From Adiantum capillus-veneris (taxonomy: Eukaryota; Streptophyta; Polypodiopsida; Polypodiales; Pteridaceae): a DNA stretch of 64,000 nt. Below the pieces are notes generated by a model. The model searched no databases, was not told where the DNA came from, and saw only the letters and a program-made list of their open reading frames with translations. Made by a program: the position numbers and the translations under genes. The stretch lies in contig CM043959.1 of assembly GCA_014529385.2 (NCBI GenBank), positions 89,195,529-89,259,528 of the forward strand, given 5' to 3'. Shown in pieces: positions 11,517 through 22,359 of the stretch. How positions within the stretch are numbered: position 1 is the stretch's first letter; each line of letters opens with the position of its first letter.

Positions 11517-12698
11517 ATGGTAAGGCCCATTTCTCAACCCATAGAAGCACCTTCTAATCAGAGTATGGTCCAAGTAGTCTCGTATCAGGAAGAATCAGAC
11601 AATACTTACGAAAGGGGATTTGAGGAGAATGCATATGTTCCAGAGGGATACAATCCATGGATGAATCCTGCAGAGATTTCCAATCCCTCATACATTGCAT
11701 AACCAACTAGAAACCATTACTTGGTCGATGAGAATATGTTTATGTTCATGGCAAATCAAGGCTACAAACGTAGGGGGTATCCTCCTAGAGCAGGACAACC
11801 GATGGGGGATCCACAAGCTACTCCACCACCTGCAGGACCATGCTATGAATGTGGTGATGATCATTGGGTGCAAGTTTATCCAAACAAAGGAGAACGGGTA
11901 AAACTTTTTGGATTCTATGATGGATGTACGACTGACCATCTCATTCCACACTGTCTGAAAAACCCTGACAGCAAAGGGAAGGCAACTATGAACAAAATGG
12001 GGATTGTGCCAAGCTCAAGTGGATCGGAAATAGAACCGAACATTCCGATAAATGTGGTCACTCAAGCTCAAGAACATGAAGCAGCACGGAAAGTAGATGC
12101 CAGCCAAACAGAGATAGAAAACTTGTCTGTCCAAACCCCTAGGAAATCTTGGAAGGCAAAACAAGACAAGATGAAAGCCAAAAGAAAAAAGAAAAAAACG
12201 GCATTGGAAACCAAATTATTGAAAACAGAGGAACAACTACAAAGGGAAAGAGACCTTAAGGGAAACGACGAGATAAAAAAACCATCGGATATACCTTTTG
12301 GAGGATTTGTCTTCGTAGACAAGGTGTTCGAACCTTTGGATGCAGTTTTAAAAGCTTACGAGGCCAAGCTAAAGCTTAATCAAACCTAGGAGGATAGATG
12401 GTTAACATACTCTCATCGGGGCTATGAGAAAGAGAGGCTAAAGATGTGCAAGGAAATTATCCAAGCAGCTCAAGCGCTTATGGAACCATCAGCTCCTACT
12501 GCCCCAAAAACTAAGGTATTAATCCGAGAAAAGATTCAAGAGTTAGAGGGGAGTGGAATTGAAAAGAAAGACCGACCATATTCTGTACACGAAACACCGT
12601 TGGATACGAGGGTGGCAGCCAATACAACATATGGAATGTATTCTCAAGCACCACTGCCAATTCTGGAAGTAGAAGAACAATGGCCACAGGAGCTATGA
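11517..12698 (+). pseudogene. Gag C-terminal / nucleocapsid remnant (element B)
   Basis: Open segments at 11,517-11,702, 11,721-12,389 and 12,444-12,698. The middle one has CYECGDDHWVQVYP, a knuckle whose last Cys is changed, followed by a spaced second motif (GCTTDHLIPHC) lacking its first Cys. It then has a long Lys/Glu-rich stretch (about 12,090-12,260) likely to form coiled coil. The layout parallels the knuckle region of element A (2,652-3,805). The capsid part of gag is missing upstream. Confidence 0.65.
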
Positions 12699-12764
12699 AA
12701 ACAGATCAGAAATAGAAAAGATGGAAGTGCTACACTTCTATCAGCTCCCATCCCAGAGATTCAC

Positions 12765-13388
12765 TTGGAGCATGAGCTCTACCCAAATGACATCCGATCA
12801 CTATATGGTGATGCAGGGACAGTGTTATCGGAGGACAGGAAACATCATTCGTTGAAGACTTTACCTTCATTTATTGGGACCCATGAAACTCGATCGGAGG
12901 TGAAGAAAGTACAATCTCAATGGAAAGCCAATCCTAAGATGATGGATAGTAAAACTCTTCACAAACTGATGCCATCCCCTATCCACTATACATTGACTCT
13001 ATCAAAATTATTGCACATTAGACTGCATCTTTGGGATGAGGTCGGGAAAATTTTGGAAAAAATGGGGTTGGTAATTTTGTCACCCGAGGCTTCTCCAAAC
13101 ACACTAAAGACACAACCCTCGAAACAAACTAAACATGAGCCAGTACCAATAAACAAGGTAGGGGATTATTGTGAAGGTGAAGAAGGAAATACTACTCTAT
13201 TGGTGGAGTACAAAGAGATTAAGTCGATTGCAATATTGGATATTGGGTCTAGAATAGCCATAGCTACCAAAGCAATGTGGGAAAAATGGGAAAAATCTGC
13301 TCTCAGAAAGACGAGAATGAAACTTCAATTGACAGATGGGTATCTGAAAAGACCCATAGGCATCTTGGAGAACATTTGCTATTATTGA
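12765..13388 (+). pseudogene. Aspartic protease remnant (element B)
   Basis: A 207-residue segment. INKVGDYCEGEEGNTTLLV matches the lead-in of the element A protease (VNKLGQYFEGDESNATI). The active-site loop reads ILDIGSRIAIATK, with D-I-G-S in place of D-S/T-G-A, so catalysis is doubtful. The frame closes at 13,388, before the distal ILG motif. Confidence 0.7.
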
Positions 13389-13772
13389 GAGAAGCAACTT
13401 TGATATCATATTGGGCAGACTATTCATGTGTCAGCTCAAAATGGTGCAAGATTGGGGCTACGATTATATCTATCTGAGGAACAAGGATGTCACTACGAAA
13501 ATTAGTGTCGCGGATCATAGCTATAGAGATGTAGAACGAACCCCAGGAGAAGACTTGAACTCCACAACTGACTAGGAAGGTGGAATACCGGCTTGGGTAC
13601 AAAACAAAGCTCACCAGTGGTGGACAGGAGAAGCTATAGAATGTGGAAGTCTAAAAAGGGAAAATGCATTCTTAATAGGACTGCACAAGACGAGGCATAT
13701 ATACCAAAGCCGATGTTCAAACCTTTTGGATGGCAATAAATACTAGCCACTCTTGATGTTTGTGTTAACGAG

Positions 13773-14309
13773 GTGACCCTCACCAAATTCTATGATGAGG
13801 AAGGATATAATATCATTCCATTCCAGATGATGGGTGTCAGCCTACCTACGAAGTTAGAGTGGGAAGTCCCTGACAAAGACGGGGTTGCCGAGTGCCAACG
13901 CATAGTGGATGAAATCTCTGTAAGAGACCTTGACCAAACGGATGAAGAAGATTTCCAAGACTCAACTGATAAGCTGCTAGAGGATAACGCAGACGACGAG
14001 CTGTCTAGTAGCTCAAGTGAGAGCATCAAACGGAAGGATAGATGGGTGACCTACTATGAGTTCCCAAACCAAAATTCTTGGAGACAATGCAGATATCAGG
14101 ATAAATGCAGAAACAACCAAATTAAGCACAACAAACACTCAATACCTTTGTTAACTGACAAAACACAGTACTTAAGGTTAGTCGAAGCAACAAACTTCCT
14201 CAAAGATGGAATATCAAAGAGATACATGAAACCTGACTCAGCCAAAACAAAATTAAAAAAACGAACAAATAAAAACCAAAAAAAGAGAGAAATTCTGAGA
14301 AATCGATGA
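13773..14309 (+). pseudogene. Acidic PR-RT linker (element B)
   Basis: A 178-residue segment with a Ser/Asp/Glu-rich block (around DNADDELSSSSSES, about 13,990-14,030) followed by a basic Lys-rich tail. It sits where element A has the same kind of linker. No enzymatic domain is recognised. Confidence 0.5.
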
Positions 14310-14589
14310 AGTTGTCCAGCGCAAAATCAAATACAATGAACTGAAATGAGCCCTGAAGGAGGTTTGCACAACAGATATGGAAAGTGACGAGGAATTGAAC
14401 GATGATAAATTCGATGCACCTTCCCACTATAAGAAGTATACCATTTAGGATAGGAAAATTGTGGTACAGAAACCCAAACAAGATCCCAAAGAACGAGGGA
14501 CTTCATATGATGGGCCGAAAACAACAAAATGCATCAACTTAGTAGAACCACGCGAGGAACCTAAACCAGCATACATCGCCAACGGACCT

Positions 14590-15970
14590 TACTGATGAGA
14601 AAGAGCAACATCTAGCCGATATACTTAGACGATACAAAGATGTCTTTGCATGGTCATACAAAGATCTAAAGGGGATAGATCCTGAGATTTGTCAGCACAC
14701 GATACCCCTTAAGAGTGTTGCTAGACCACACAGACAACGTCCTTACAAGTATAATGAAACTTTTGCCAAGAAAATTAAGGAGGAGATATACAAACTGAAG
14801 GACGTTGAATTTATCTACGAGATTGAATACACGGATTGGGTGTCCCCTATTGTGGTGGTAACCAAAAAGAATGGCAAACTGTGTCTGTGTAAACCTCAAA
14901 CAGGTAAATGCAACCACCATCAGGGATAACTATCCACTACCAATAACAGATCATGTTATTGAGAGGGTAGCAGGGAAGGAGGCCTATAGTGTCTTGGATG
15001 GGTTCTCAAGCTACAACCAGTTGACGATTAAAGCGGAAGATCAGCATAAGGCATTTTTTGCAATAGAGTGGGGTATATTTGCCTATAGGGTAATGCCTTT
15101 TGGCCTGACCAAAGCCCCTGCCACATTTCAAAGACTAATGAGCCACGCATTCAAAGAATATCTCATACAATTTCTCGAGATTTACATGGATGATCTTTGT
15201 GTTCATTCTCATCGAAGAAGTGACCACATCACTCATCTGAGAAAAGTCTTTGAAAAGTGGAGAACGTATCGTATTTGCTTAAACCCTGAAAAATATGTCT
15301 TCATGGTAAGACAAGGTAAAATTTTAGGCCACATTGTGTCCAAAAATGGAATTTCAACTGATCAAGATAAGGTACAAATAATCGCTGCACTATTGAGACC
15401 AACGAAGATGAAAGAAGTGCAAGCATTTATGGGGCATTTCAGGTACTATAGGCATTTCATATATATGTATGATGTAATAGCTAAGCCGTTGTACGCCCTC
15501 ATTGCTAAGTTCGAATGGATGGAGGAATGTGAGCAGGCTTTCCAAAAATCAAAGCAGAAATTAATTTTTGCTCCAAGTTTGCAAGACCTTGACTGGAGAA
15601 AAATATTTCATGTTCATGTGGATGCATCAGCCTATGCCATCTGTGCATATTAGCCCAGCCAGGAGAGAAGAAAGTGGATTTTCCCATTTGCTAATCTAGT
15701 TGGTAGCTAAACAATGCAAAGAAAAATTATACCACTACGGAAAGAGAAGGTATGGGCATGATATATACTGTCAAGAAATTTAGACACTACCTTCTATCAA
15801 ACAAGTTTGTTTTTTGTCGATCATCAAGCACTGCTATATCTAGTAAACAAACCTTCCAACACTGGAAGCATTGTTTGATGGTTTATACTATTGCTTGAGT
15901 TTGACTTCACACTAGTCGTAAAAAAGGGAACCACTCACACAAGGGTAGATCATCTTTCACAACTATTTCA
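14590..15970 (+). pseudogene. Reverse transcriptase and RNase H (element B)
   Basis: The lead-in RRYKDVFAWSYKDLKG is followed by WVSPIVVVTKKNGKL, RDNYPLP, VLDGFSSYNQL, YRVMPFGLTKAPATFQ and the catalytic IYMDDL at about 15,181-15,198, then KILGHIVSKNGI and the connection domain. RNase H begins FHVHVDASAYA at about 15,607 but stops at 15,651-15,653, and continues in another frame to VDHLSQL at about 15,945. The RT is nearly complete, but frame changes near 14,870 and 15,653 disable it. Confidence 0.9.
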
Positions 15971-16039
15971 TGGGGAAGCACCTGAGCGTTTTGATGATGA
16001 TCTTCTTGATTTGTATCTGCTTAACATTGAAATGGTACC

Positions 16040-16380
16040 AAGATGGAGTGAAGAGGTTATTCCTCTACTCACAATTGGCTCATTACAGATAGAAAGACAA
16101 CCATCAATTATACATCAAACACAAAATCTCCAACTTTTAGCAGGACGGTTGTACCAGCACAGTAAGGATGGGGTATTGAGATTATATGTACAGCCCGAAG
16201 AATCCACCTACTACCTCAAATAGGCTCATATACAAAATACGCGATTTCACAGTGGAGAAACACAAATAGGCTAACGGCTAAAGAGACTAGGAGTCTAATA
16301 GCCAAACATGGAACACAGTGTCCATACATATGTAAAATCCTGCGATAGCTGTACAAAACAACCTCTAGTTGAGCATGCCA
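16040..16380 (+). pseudogene. Integrase zinc-finger domain, first copy (element B)
   Basis: The pattern LAGRLYQHSKDGVLRLYV, then an HxxxxxxxH-like part (AHIQ...FHSGE) and a pair of Cys (SCDSCT), fits the integrase H2C2 zinc-binding domain. In-frame stops fall at about 16,222 and 16,273-16,300. It precedes a second, similar domain. Confidence 0.65.
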
Positions 16381-16760
16381 CCCTGTTTCGAGTAGTACAA
16401 GCACCCAAATGGAGTACTCGTATAATTGAATATTTAAAAAACAAAACCTTCCCAAAGGAATGGGGCAAAGCAAGAATGCAAATTGTAGAGGAAGAGGCCA
16501 AACACTATCTGCTCATTGCCAACCAACTGTATAGGCGGGGGAAGGACAAACAACTACGGCTATATGCTACAAAAAGCGCATATTACGTTATCTTAGATCA
16601 AGCTTATTCAGGGCAGCGAGGGGGACATTTCTTAGCTGATAAAACGGCCAAGCTCGTGCTACACTCAGGCATCTGGTGCTAACCCTGTTTATGGATGCTG
16701 AGAAATATGTCAAACGATGTGATGAATGTCAGCACACAAAACCACCCCAATGGAGAGATG
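16381..16760 (+). pseudogene. Integrase zinc-finger domain, second copy (element B)
   Basis: NQLYRRGKDKQLRLYATK is followed by QAYSGQRGGHFLADKTAK and, after a frame change at about 16,680, KRCDECQHTKP. This is a second H2C2-type unit that runs directly into the catalytic core. The first His pair is degenerate (AYSG...GGHF). It resembles the first copy in the LYxxxKDxxLRLY lead-in. Confidence 0.7.
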
Positions 16761-17189
16761 AAATGCCAATGAGGCCAATGATGGGAGTATGGGCTTTTGA
16801 CAAATGGGGCATTGATTTCATGGGTCCCATCATACCTCTCAGATACAGGACGCACTCACAATACATCATAGTAGCAACAAACTACATGAAGAAATGGGCG
16901 GAAGCAAAAGTGACCCAAAAAAATGATGCAAGAACTATAGCTCAGTTCCTTTTCAAAAACGTCTTTACCAGATATGGACTACCTATCAAAATAGTGATCG
17001 ATAGGGGAACACACTTTTTAAACGATGTCATTGAAAGCCTTCTTGACAAATTCATGGTAGTCCATCGCAAATCAGCACCTTATCATCCACCGCAAGCTAA
17101 TGGGCAAGCAGAGAGTACCAACAAAATCTTATGCACAGTACTCACCAAAATAGTCAGTGACTCAAGAAATGATTGGGATAAAAAGCTAG
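16761..17189 (+). pseudogene. Integrase catalytic core (element B)
   Basis: The DDE core is visible: KWGIDFMGP (first Asp), KIVIDRGTHF (second Asp) and YHPPQANGQAEST (Glu). It would insert the cDNA. The reading ends abruptly at about 17,189, where the next sequence has LTR character rather than the expected WAYRT motif. A weak continuation may be visible after 18,069. Confidence 0.85.
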
Positions 17190-17931
17190 TGTCAGAATGA
17201 TGAACGGTTCGAGCCGCAGGTGATATGAACAACAAGACATGATCAATGGAGGTAAGTATATGTTAAGTATGGAGCCTGATTTACCCTTGTAATTTTCTGT
17301 GGTAAAAGTGCACATTTGTAAGGCCCCCATTATGAGGAGAAGCCATCGTGCGTGAAGGAAAATCACTCACCGGAAACCAAAATTTTCACGGACAAGAATC
17401 AGGGACAACTTTAGAATATTCCTTTTCGCTGGAATATTATGGCCGGACGGTGGCCGGAAAGTGGTCGGTTGGCCGGTGGCCAGTAGTCAATGGCCGATGG
17501 CCGGTGGTCGGAAGTCAATGGCCGGTGGCCGGTGGTCGGAAGTCAATGGCCGGTGGTCGGTGGTCGGAAGTCAATGGCCGGTGGCCGGTGGATGAATTCA
17601 AAAGCGAACTTGTCTTCTCAAGGGCGGCCACACATGGGCAGATTGGAGGGTCCGATTTGGACTTATTCGCACAAGGGCGGCTACACATGGCTGTCTCTCA
17701 TAAGAGAGGGCAGCCCTTTTGGCCTATAAAAGGAGGCCATTTCTACACACATTTCAGAGTGTGAAGTTGATGCAACAAGGTGAGTGTGAGGTGGTGAGAG
17801 TGAAGCAAGGCGGGAGCTCTATCAAGGGTTTAATCCCTTTGTAAACTACTTCTTCTTTTGAAGTGCTAAAGCCATTGAGTGGCTGCTTTCCCGTGGACGT
17901 AGCCCACATTGGGTGAACCACGTATATTGTG

Positions 17932-17980
<49 letters not shown>

Positions 17981-18068
17981 CTAGTATAATCTCTTGTGTG
18001 TGAAATCTATCTCTCTCCATTAAGTAATCTACTCAAAAATCTATTTAGCTACGTCTTATTTCCTAACA
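17190..18068 (+). repeat. Probable solo LTR inside element B integrase
   Basis: It starts TGTCAGA and ends CCTAACA, an imperfect inverted pair typical of Copia-like LTRs. It has a strong TATA box (CCTATAAAAGG) at about 17,723-17,733, a GC-rich 28-bp tandem repeat upstream of it and a (CT)n tract at 17,936-17,977 downstream. No coding region or partner LTR is present. A clean 5-bp target-site duplication was not found (gctag against gtata), so the boundaries are tentative. Confidence 0.55.
17488..17591 (+). repeat. 28-bp GC-rich tandem repeat
   Basis: Units start at 17,488, 17,516, 17,544 and 17,572 (the last is partial). The core is caatggccggtggccggtgg followed by tcggaagt, with a few substitutions. 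Confidence 0.9.
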
Positions 18069-18130
18069 GTATAATGGGCCATTCCGGGTAAATTAGGAAC
18101 ATATATTCAAATGGGCAACATAAGCTCATT

Positions 18131-18137
<7 letters not shown>

Positions 18138-18210
<73 letters not shown>

Positions 18211-18226
18211 GAGATAGATAGTTCTA
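18138..18226. repeat. (GA)n microsatellite
   Basis: A near-perfect GA run of about 65 bases, then an imperfect GA/GATA tail. It abuts the 3' end of the minus-strand LINE that follows. Confidence 0.95.
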
Positions 18227-18274
18227 TTATCGTCCTGGGAGGTCAAATATGACCTATGGGACCAAATGAACATG

Positions 18275-18595
18275 TCACGTGGTGTGAGTGGAGTTCATAA
18301 GTGACTCTCGATGCTCAAAAATGGCTGAAATGAGCGTCGCAATATAGAGTCCACATCGTGGTTGGGAGAGGAAGGTATGTAGGGAGAGATCATGGCTGAA
18401 TATATGGGGAAAAGAGGACCTAATGTGGTCAAAAGGTGAGCACTCAAGTAGTGTGTGGTACTCACTCTCTCGCACTTGATGAGGGCATAAGGTGCAAAGT
18501 CGATGACACTCCTCGCCAGTGCCCCAACGTCCTGTCTTGCAGCGTAGAGAATGGGAGCTAAGATGAATGGAGACAATGGTGCGGATCGCACTCAA
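18275..18595 (-). pseudogene. LINE C-terminal Cys/His motif
   Basis: A segment following RT in a shifted frame contains SHSLRCKTGRWG, then RLCTLC with a distal His and Cys (YHTLLEC). This is the CxxC...HxxxxC tail found after RT in several LINE clades and thought to help bind template RNA. A one-frame shift at about 18,595 separates it from RT. Confidence 0.75.
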
Positions 18596-20346
18596 TGGAT
18601 GGGCTCAAGGATGTAGGAATGGATTCGGTTACCTCGTTCCGAGAAGAAGAGAGATTTGTAGTTTGGGGCAACGTGTGTGGTGTAATGGCTGAAGCGAGAA
18701 CCTCCGGATTTCTCCCAAGCCGTGATACATTGGCATTGTAAGAAGGCCTCATTAACTTGGGAGTCGATCGACGCATCCTTGACCAAGTGACATGAATCCC
18801 ATCTTCCAAACCATTTCTTGATATCAAGCATCCACCCCGAACATAGTATTTTGCTCTTGCATGTCTTTTGAACCATTTGACTTGCTTCATATGCGATTCT
18901 AGGAAGTTGATGCAAAGTGCTACGTTGTGTCTTACGCATGTACTCCACAACCCTTTGCATGCCCAAGACCTCAATGGGAAGCAATCCGGACTCAAGAAGT
19001 AAGAGCATGTAGGGTGTTTGTGTCTTGACTTGGAGAAAGTTGGTGAGAAAACGCTTTTGGACATTCTCAAACTCTTTCCAAGTAGACTTCCCGATGCTTC
19101 CACCCCACACCTCCACTCCATAAAGAAGCACTGGTGTCACCAATGTGTCAAAGAGGTACTTTTTGAGAGCCCAACACTTGATCTCTCCTGCATTGCACAT
19201 GTTCTCAAATGCATAATAGGCCCTCTTTCCGGCTTCCAAGCGACGCATTGCACAATCCTTCCATTTATGATTGGATGGAACCTCAAGGCCAAGGTACTTA
19301 AAGTGATCTACCACTTCAAGTTTCTCATTGTTATATACAATGCATGGATTTTCATCATTGAGGGTCTTTACAAGCATAACCTTGGTTTTGGATCCATTCA
19401 TGATCAGCCCGCTATGTAGGCAAAAGCGTTCCAAGACACTCATAAGCTTTTGTGCATCTTCTAAGGTATGTGCCAAGAGCACTACATCATCGGCATAAAG
19501 CAAAAGCATGATCACCGCATTTCCAATCTTAACCTCTTCTATGCCTTCTTGCTGCATAAAGTCAAGAACCATGCATTCCAATTCATCAATGAGTAGCCCA
19601 AAGAGGGTTGGGGAAAGTGGGCATCCTTGTTTGACACCAATAGTGCTTGCAAAAAATTCTGAAATTCCATCTCCAATACGTAATCGACATATCACTTTTT
19701 GGTAGATGCGAAAGACTGCATGCATAAATTATCTCGGCACTTGAAGGCTTTGCATACGTCTCCAAAGATTTCCTCGCGGTACCATGTCAAAAGCTTTCTT
19801 GAAATCCACAAAGCAACAATACAACTTTTTTCCTTTCAATCGAGACGCTTCCATAAGAACTCGAAGAGTGACAAGGTGATCAATAGTGCTATCATGCTTT
19901 CGAAAACCTGCTTGGCCAAGTGCACGTTTGCCATTCTTTTCAGCCCATTCACTTATCTTCATCTCCATGATACATCCAAATAACTTTGCCATTAAAGAAC
20001 CAACCATTATAGTGCGATAGTTGTTCACATTGTTTACATCTCCTCATTTGTGCAAAGGTTTGATCCAATTTGCACTCCAATCATGAGGCATGCCATACTG
20101 AAGTGCAAGGTTAAACATATCGCATATCCAATATCGTGTTTTCTTGCTTGTCCATTTAATCATTTCAGCCTTGACACCTTGAAGGTCACCTGCCTTGCGA
20201 GTAGCAAGTTTCTCAAGCGTGCGGCATACATCTTCAATGGTAAAGAAAGGAGACATAAATGGAAGGGAGCTACAACACTCCATCTTATCAACATTGGGTT
20301 GCTCATAGAGATTCTTACAATGCATATACATATCCTCAAGAGTCAA
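18592..20346 (-). pseudogene. LINE reverse transcriptase
   Basis: Three open segments in order: 20,044-20,346 (start of RT), 19,729-20,028 (RTIMVGSLMAKLF, QAGFRKHDSTIDHL, FVDFKKAFDMVPR) and 18,592-19,725 (GVKQGCPLSPTLFGL, the catalytic LLYADDVVLLA, and FKYLGLEV). These are the standard non-LTR RT blocks. The catalytic YADD is intact; the breaks lie at about 19,727 and 20,040. Confidence 0.92.
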
Positions 20347-20382
20347 GTCACCAAAGCTCTCAACGCGCTTGCCTTTTAGATT

Positions 20383-21420
20383 TTACCAAAACTTGCCACA
20401 TGCATGTGCTTTCTCTTGTGCTAAAAGAAGTTGTTTTTCAACTTCCCACCTTCTCCTCTTCTTTTGAACAAGTGCTTTGTATGTGTGTAAACATTCCAAG
20501 TAAACTTCCTTGTCTTTGATTGCATCCAATCTTAGCAAGTGTTTTCGGGCTTGACTACATTCTATGTCAAACCATTTCTTCTTGGTGCTACCCTTCTTAG
20601 ACCTTTTGCAAGACATGTGTTTCACCGAAAAGCATTCCTTCGCACAAGAGAAAATTACTTCTTTGAAAAGTTTCCACTTGCATTCTAATGTTGGGCTCTC
20701 TTGATGCTCTATCATGCTTAACATTTGGTCCACCATATCAGCATATATAAGTGCTCGTTTGAAGTCTAGACGTAGGTACAAATGATTCACATCATGATTG
20801 GAGGCTACATGCTCGGGCCGTTTACCACACTTGAGGTCAATACATAACATCCTATGATCCGATTCTGGATTCCATTCACCAAGTGTAAAGCTTTGTATGC
20901 ATTCTAGAGTGGCTTCCGAGAACAACATATAGTCAATCACGCTAGCACCGTTGTGCTTTCTACATGTAAAGTCATTGGTGCCTTGCCATAGAGATACACC
21001 ATTTGCAATGAGCATTCCGGTACTATTGCACATATGTAGAAGTGACTTTCCATAGTGATCCACTTCTTTTGCATCATTAGAACTTCGATTATACATGTAT
21101 GAGTCATCCATTCTTCTTGAGACATGCGGCATGTCTACTTGTTGTGTGTCGTGTTGTAGCATATTTGTGCGAGCATTCATGTCTCCAAAAACAATGACTT
21201 CACCTTGATCCTTGTAATGAGCAATGTCTTCCTCTAGTTCAACAAAGGGCTGATCTCTATCCATATTCAAGCAAGCATAAAAGTTGGAGTCATAGTGAGG
21301 AATGTAGCAACCGGCCACAAACATGACTTGACCATTTGGTGGGCTGATTTTCAGCCATAAGTAGCGTTTATACTTATCTTCTTTGACAATGGAAACATCT
21401 TTCAAACCCTTTTTGGTCAT
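20383..21420 (-). pseudogene. LINE endonuclease domain, N-terminally truncated
   Basis: A 345-residue segment with VIVFGDMNART (catalytic Asp/Asn), ASVIDYMLF and WNPESDHRML (the SDH catalytic pair) of the exonuclease-endonuclease-phosphatase fold, which nicks target DNA for target-primed reverse transcription. The N-terminal Asn and Glu motifs are missing. After the EEP fold comes a Lys/Arg-rich helical linker toward RT. The frame ends at 20,383 and the RT continues in another frame. Confidence 0.85.
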
Positions 21421-21470
21421 ACATGCTACGCCTCCTTGGCCTCTTCGTTGCTTTGCATTTTTGACAGGGA

Positions 21471-22359
21471 GCTAGGCAAAGCTATAAACTACAAACCTAC
21501 ATCATCGAGAATCAAGACAATGATAGACCTCAGGCAAAACCTGTGTTCAAAAATGGGTGCAAGGAACAGATATGGACAAAACGAAAAAAACATGACTATA
21601 AAGTAGGAAATGGGGCAAACTAAGGAAAAACATTATCAAACTTGAAAATATTTCACTAGTGTACTAGGAAAACCTATAGGAACATTGTGCAAAAGAACTG
21701 TATCAAAATTCTGTCCAACATGGGTTGCGATCCATGTACCTTTTTTCTCAATCAAAGCAAAACCCTGGCCATCTAACCCAGCATGTTCAAGAAATCCAAG
21801 CCATGAAGTTTCAAGCCATTTGAATCCCTAAATCCACTTCAAAATGCCAAAATCTCTAAGTTTACAAAAGTTTTTCAAAATTTAGTTTGTGTCAAACCAG
21901 TGATCCAAATCGCAAATTTTTTAGACCAAGGCATCATATAGATGAACCCTACCATATGGTATCATCAAACTTCCAAAATGTTTCCCACATGGATCAAGAT
22001 CCATGTACCTCAAACACTAAATCTAGAGAAAATTGCTCAGTAACATCCCATATGCCTAGGAACAACTTCCCCAAGTTATAACTTCAAAATTCTTCCAAAC
22101 ATGGATCGCTATCCATGTTCCTTTTTGCCAAAATTTATCTTTTACATTACCTTCTTGTGCCTATAGTAATCCTAAATGCACTGATGAAATTTGGTCAAAT
22201 TTGGGGTAGTTTTGACAAAGTTATGCTCAATTTTCATTTTATGGTCAAGTTTACACTTTCTGACAATTTTCATTTTATGGTCAAGTTTACACTTTCTGAC
22301 AATTCTGATCAATGGCTAAATCCTATTTTCAATGCTAAAATTGACAACATGATGCCTCG
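21471..22359. other. Region without a gene; three CATGGAT palindromes and a 36-bp duplication
   Basis: No coherent ORF. Hairpin motifs of the form CATGGAT-n-ATCCATG occur near 21,718, 21,988 and 22,088. A 36-bp unit (starting ttttcattttatggtcaag) is tandemly duplicated at 22,231-22,302. Confidence 0.7.

Larger units (their letters stand above)
11500..18130 (+). mobile_element. Ty3/gypsy element B, decayed
   Basis: Plus-strand order: gag/zinc-knuckle remnant, protease, acidic linker, RT, RNase H, two integrase zinc-finger domains, integrase core. All are interrupted by stops and frame changes. No LTR could be matched at the left end. The integrase core is interrupted at 17,189 by a probable LTR (17,190-18,068), and weak integrase-like sequence seems to resume at about 18,069-18,130. 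Confidence 0.8.
18240..21470 (-). mobile_element. LINE (non-LTR retrotransposon), 5'-truncated
   Basis: On the minus strand: apurinic endonuclease lacking its N-terminus, RT, and a C-terminal Cys/His motif. The endonuclease reading starts abruptly at about 21,470, consistent with 5' truncation during insertion. The 3' end lies next to a (TC)n tract on that strand. The clade was not assigned. Confidence 0.9.

Noticed and set aside
18592-21420. The LINE at 18,275-21,470 as another copy of the L1 at 24,860-37,390
   Set aside because: Endonuclease and RT motifs differ (YADDVVLL with a Cys/His tail against FADD with an L1-type thumb), so they are different LINE groups.
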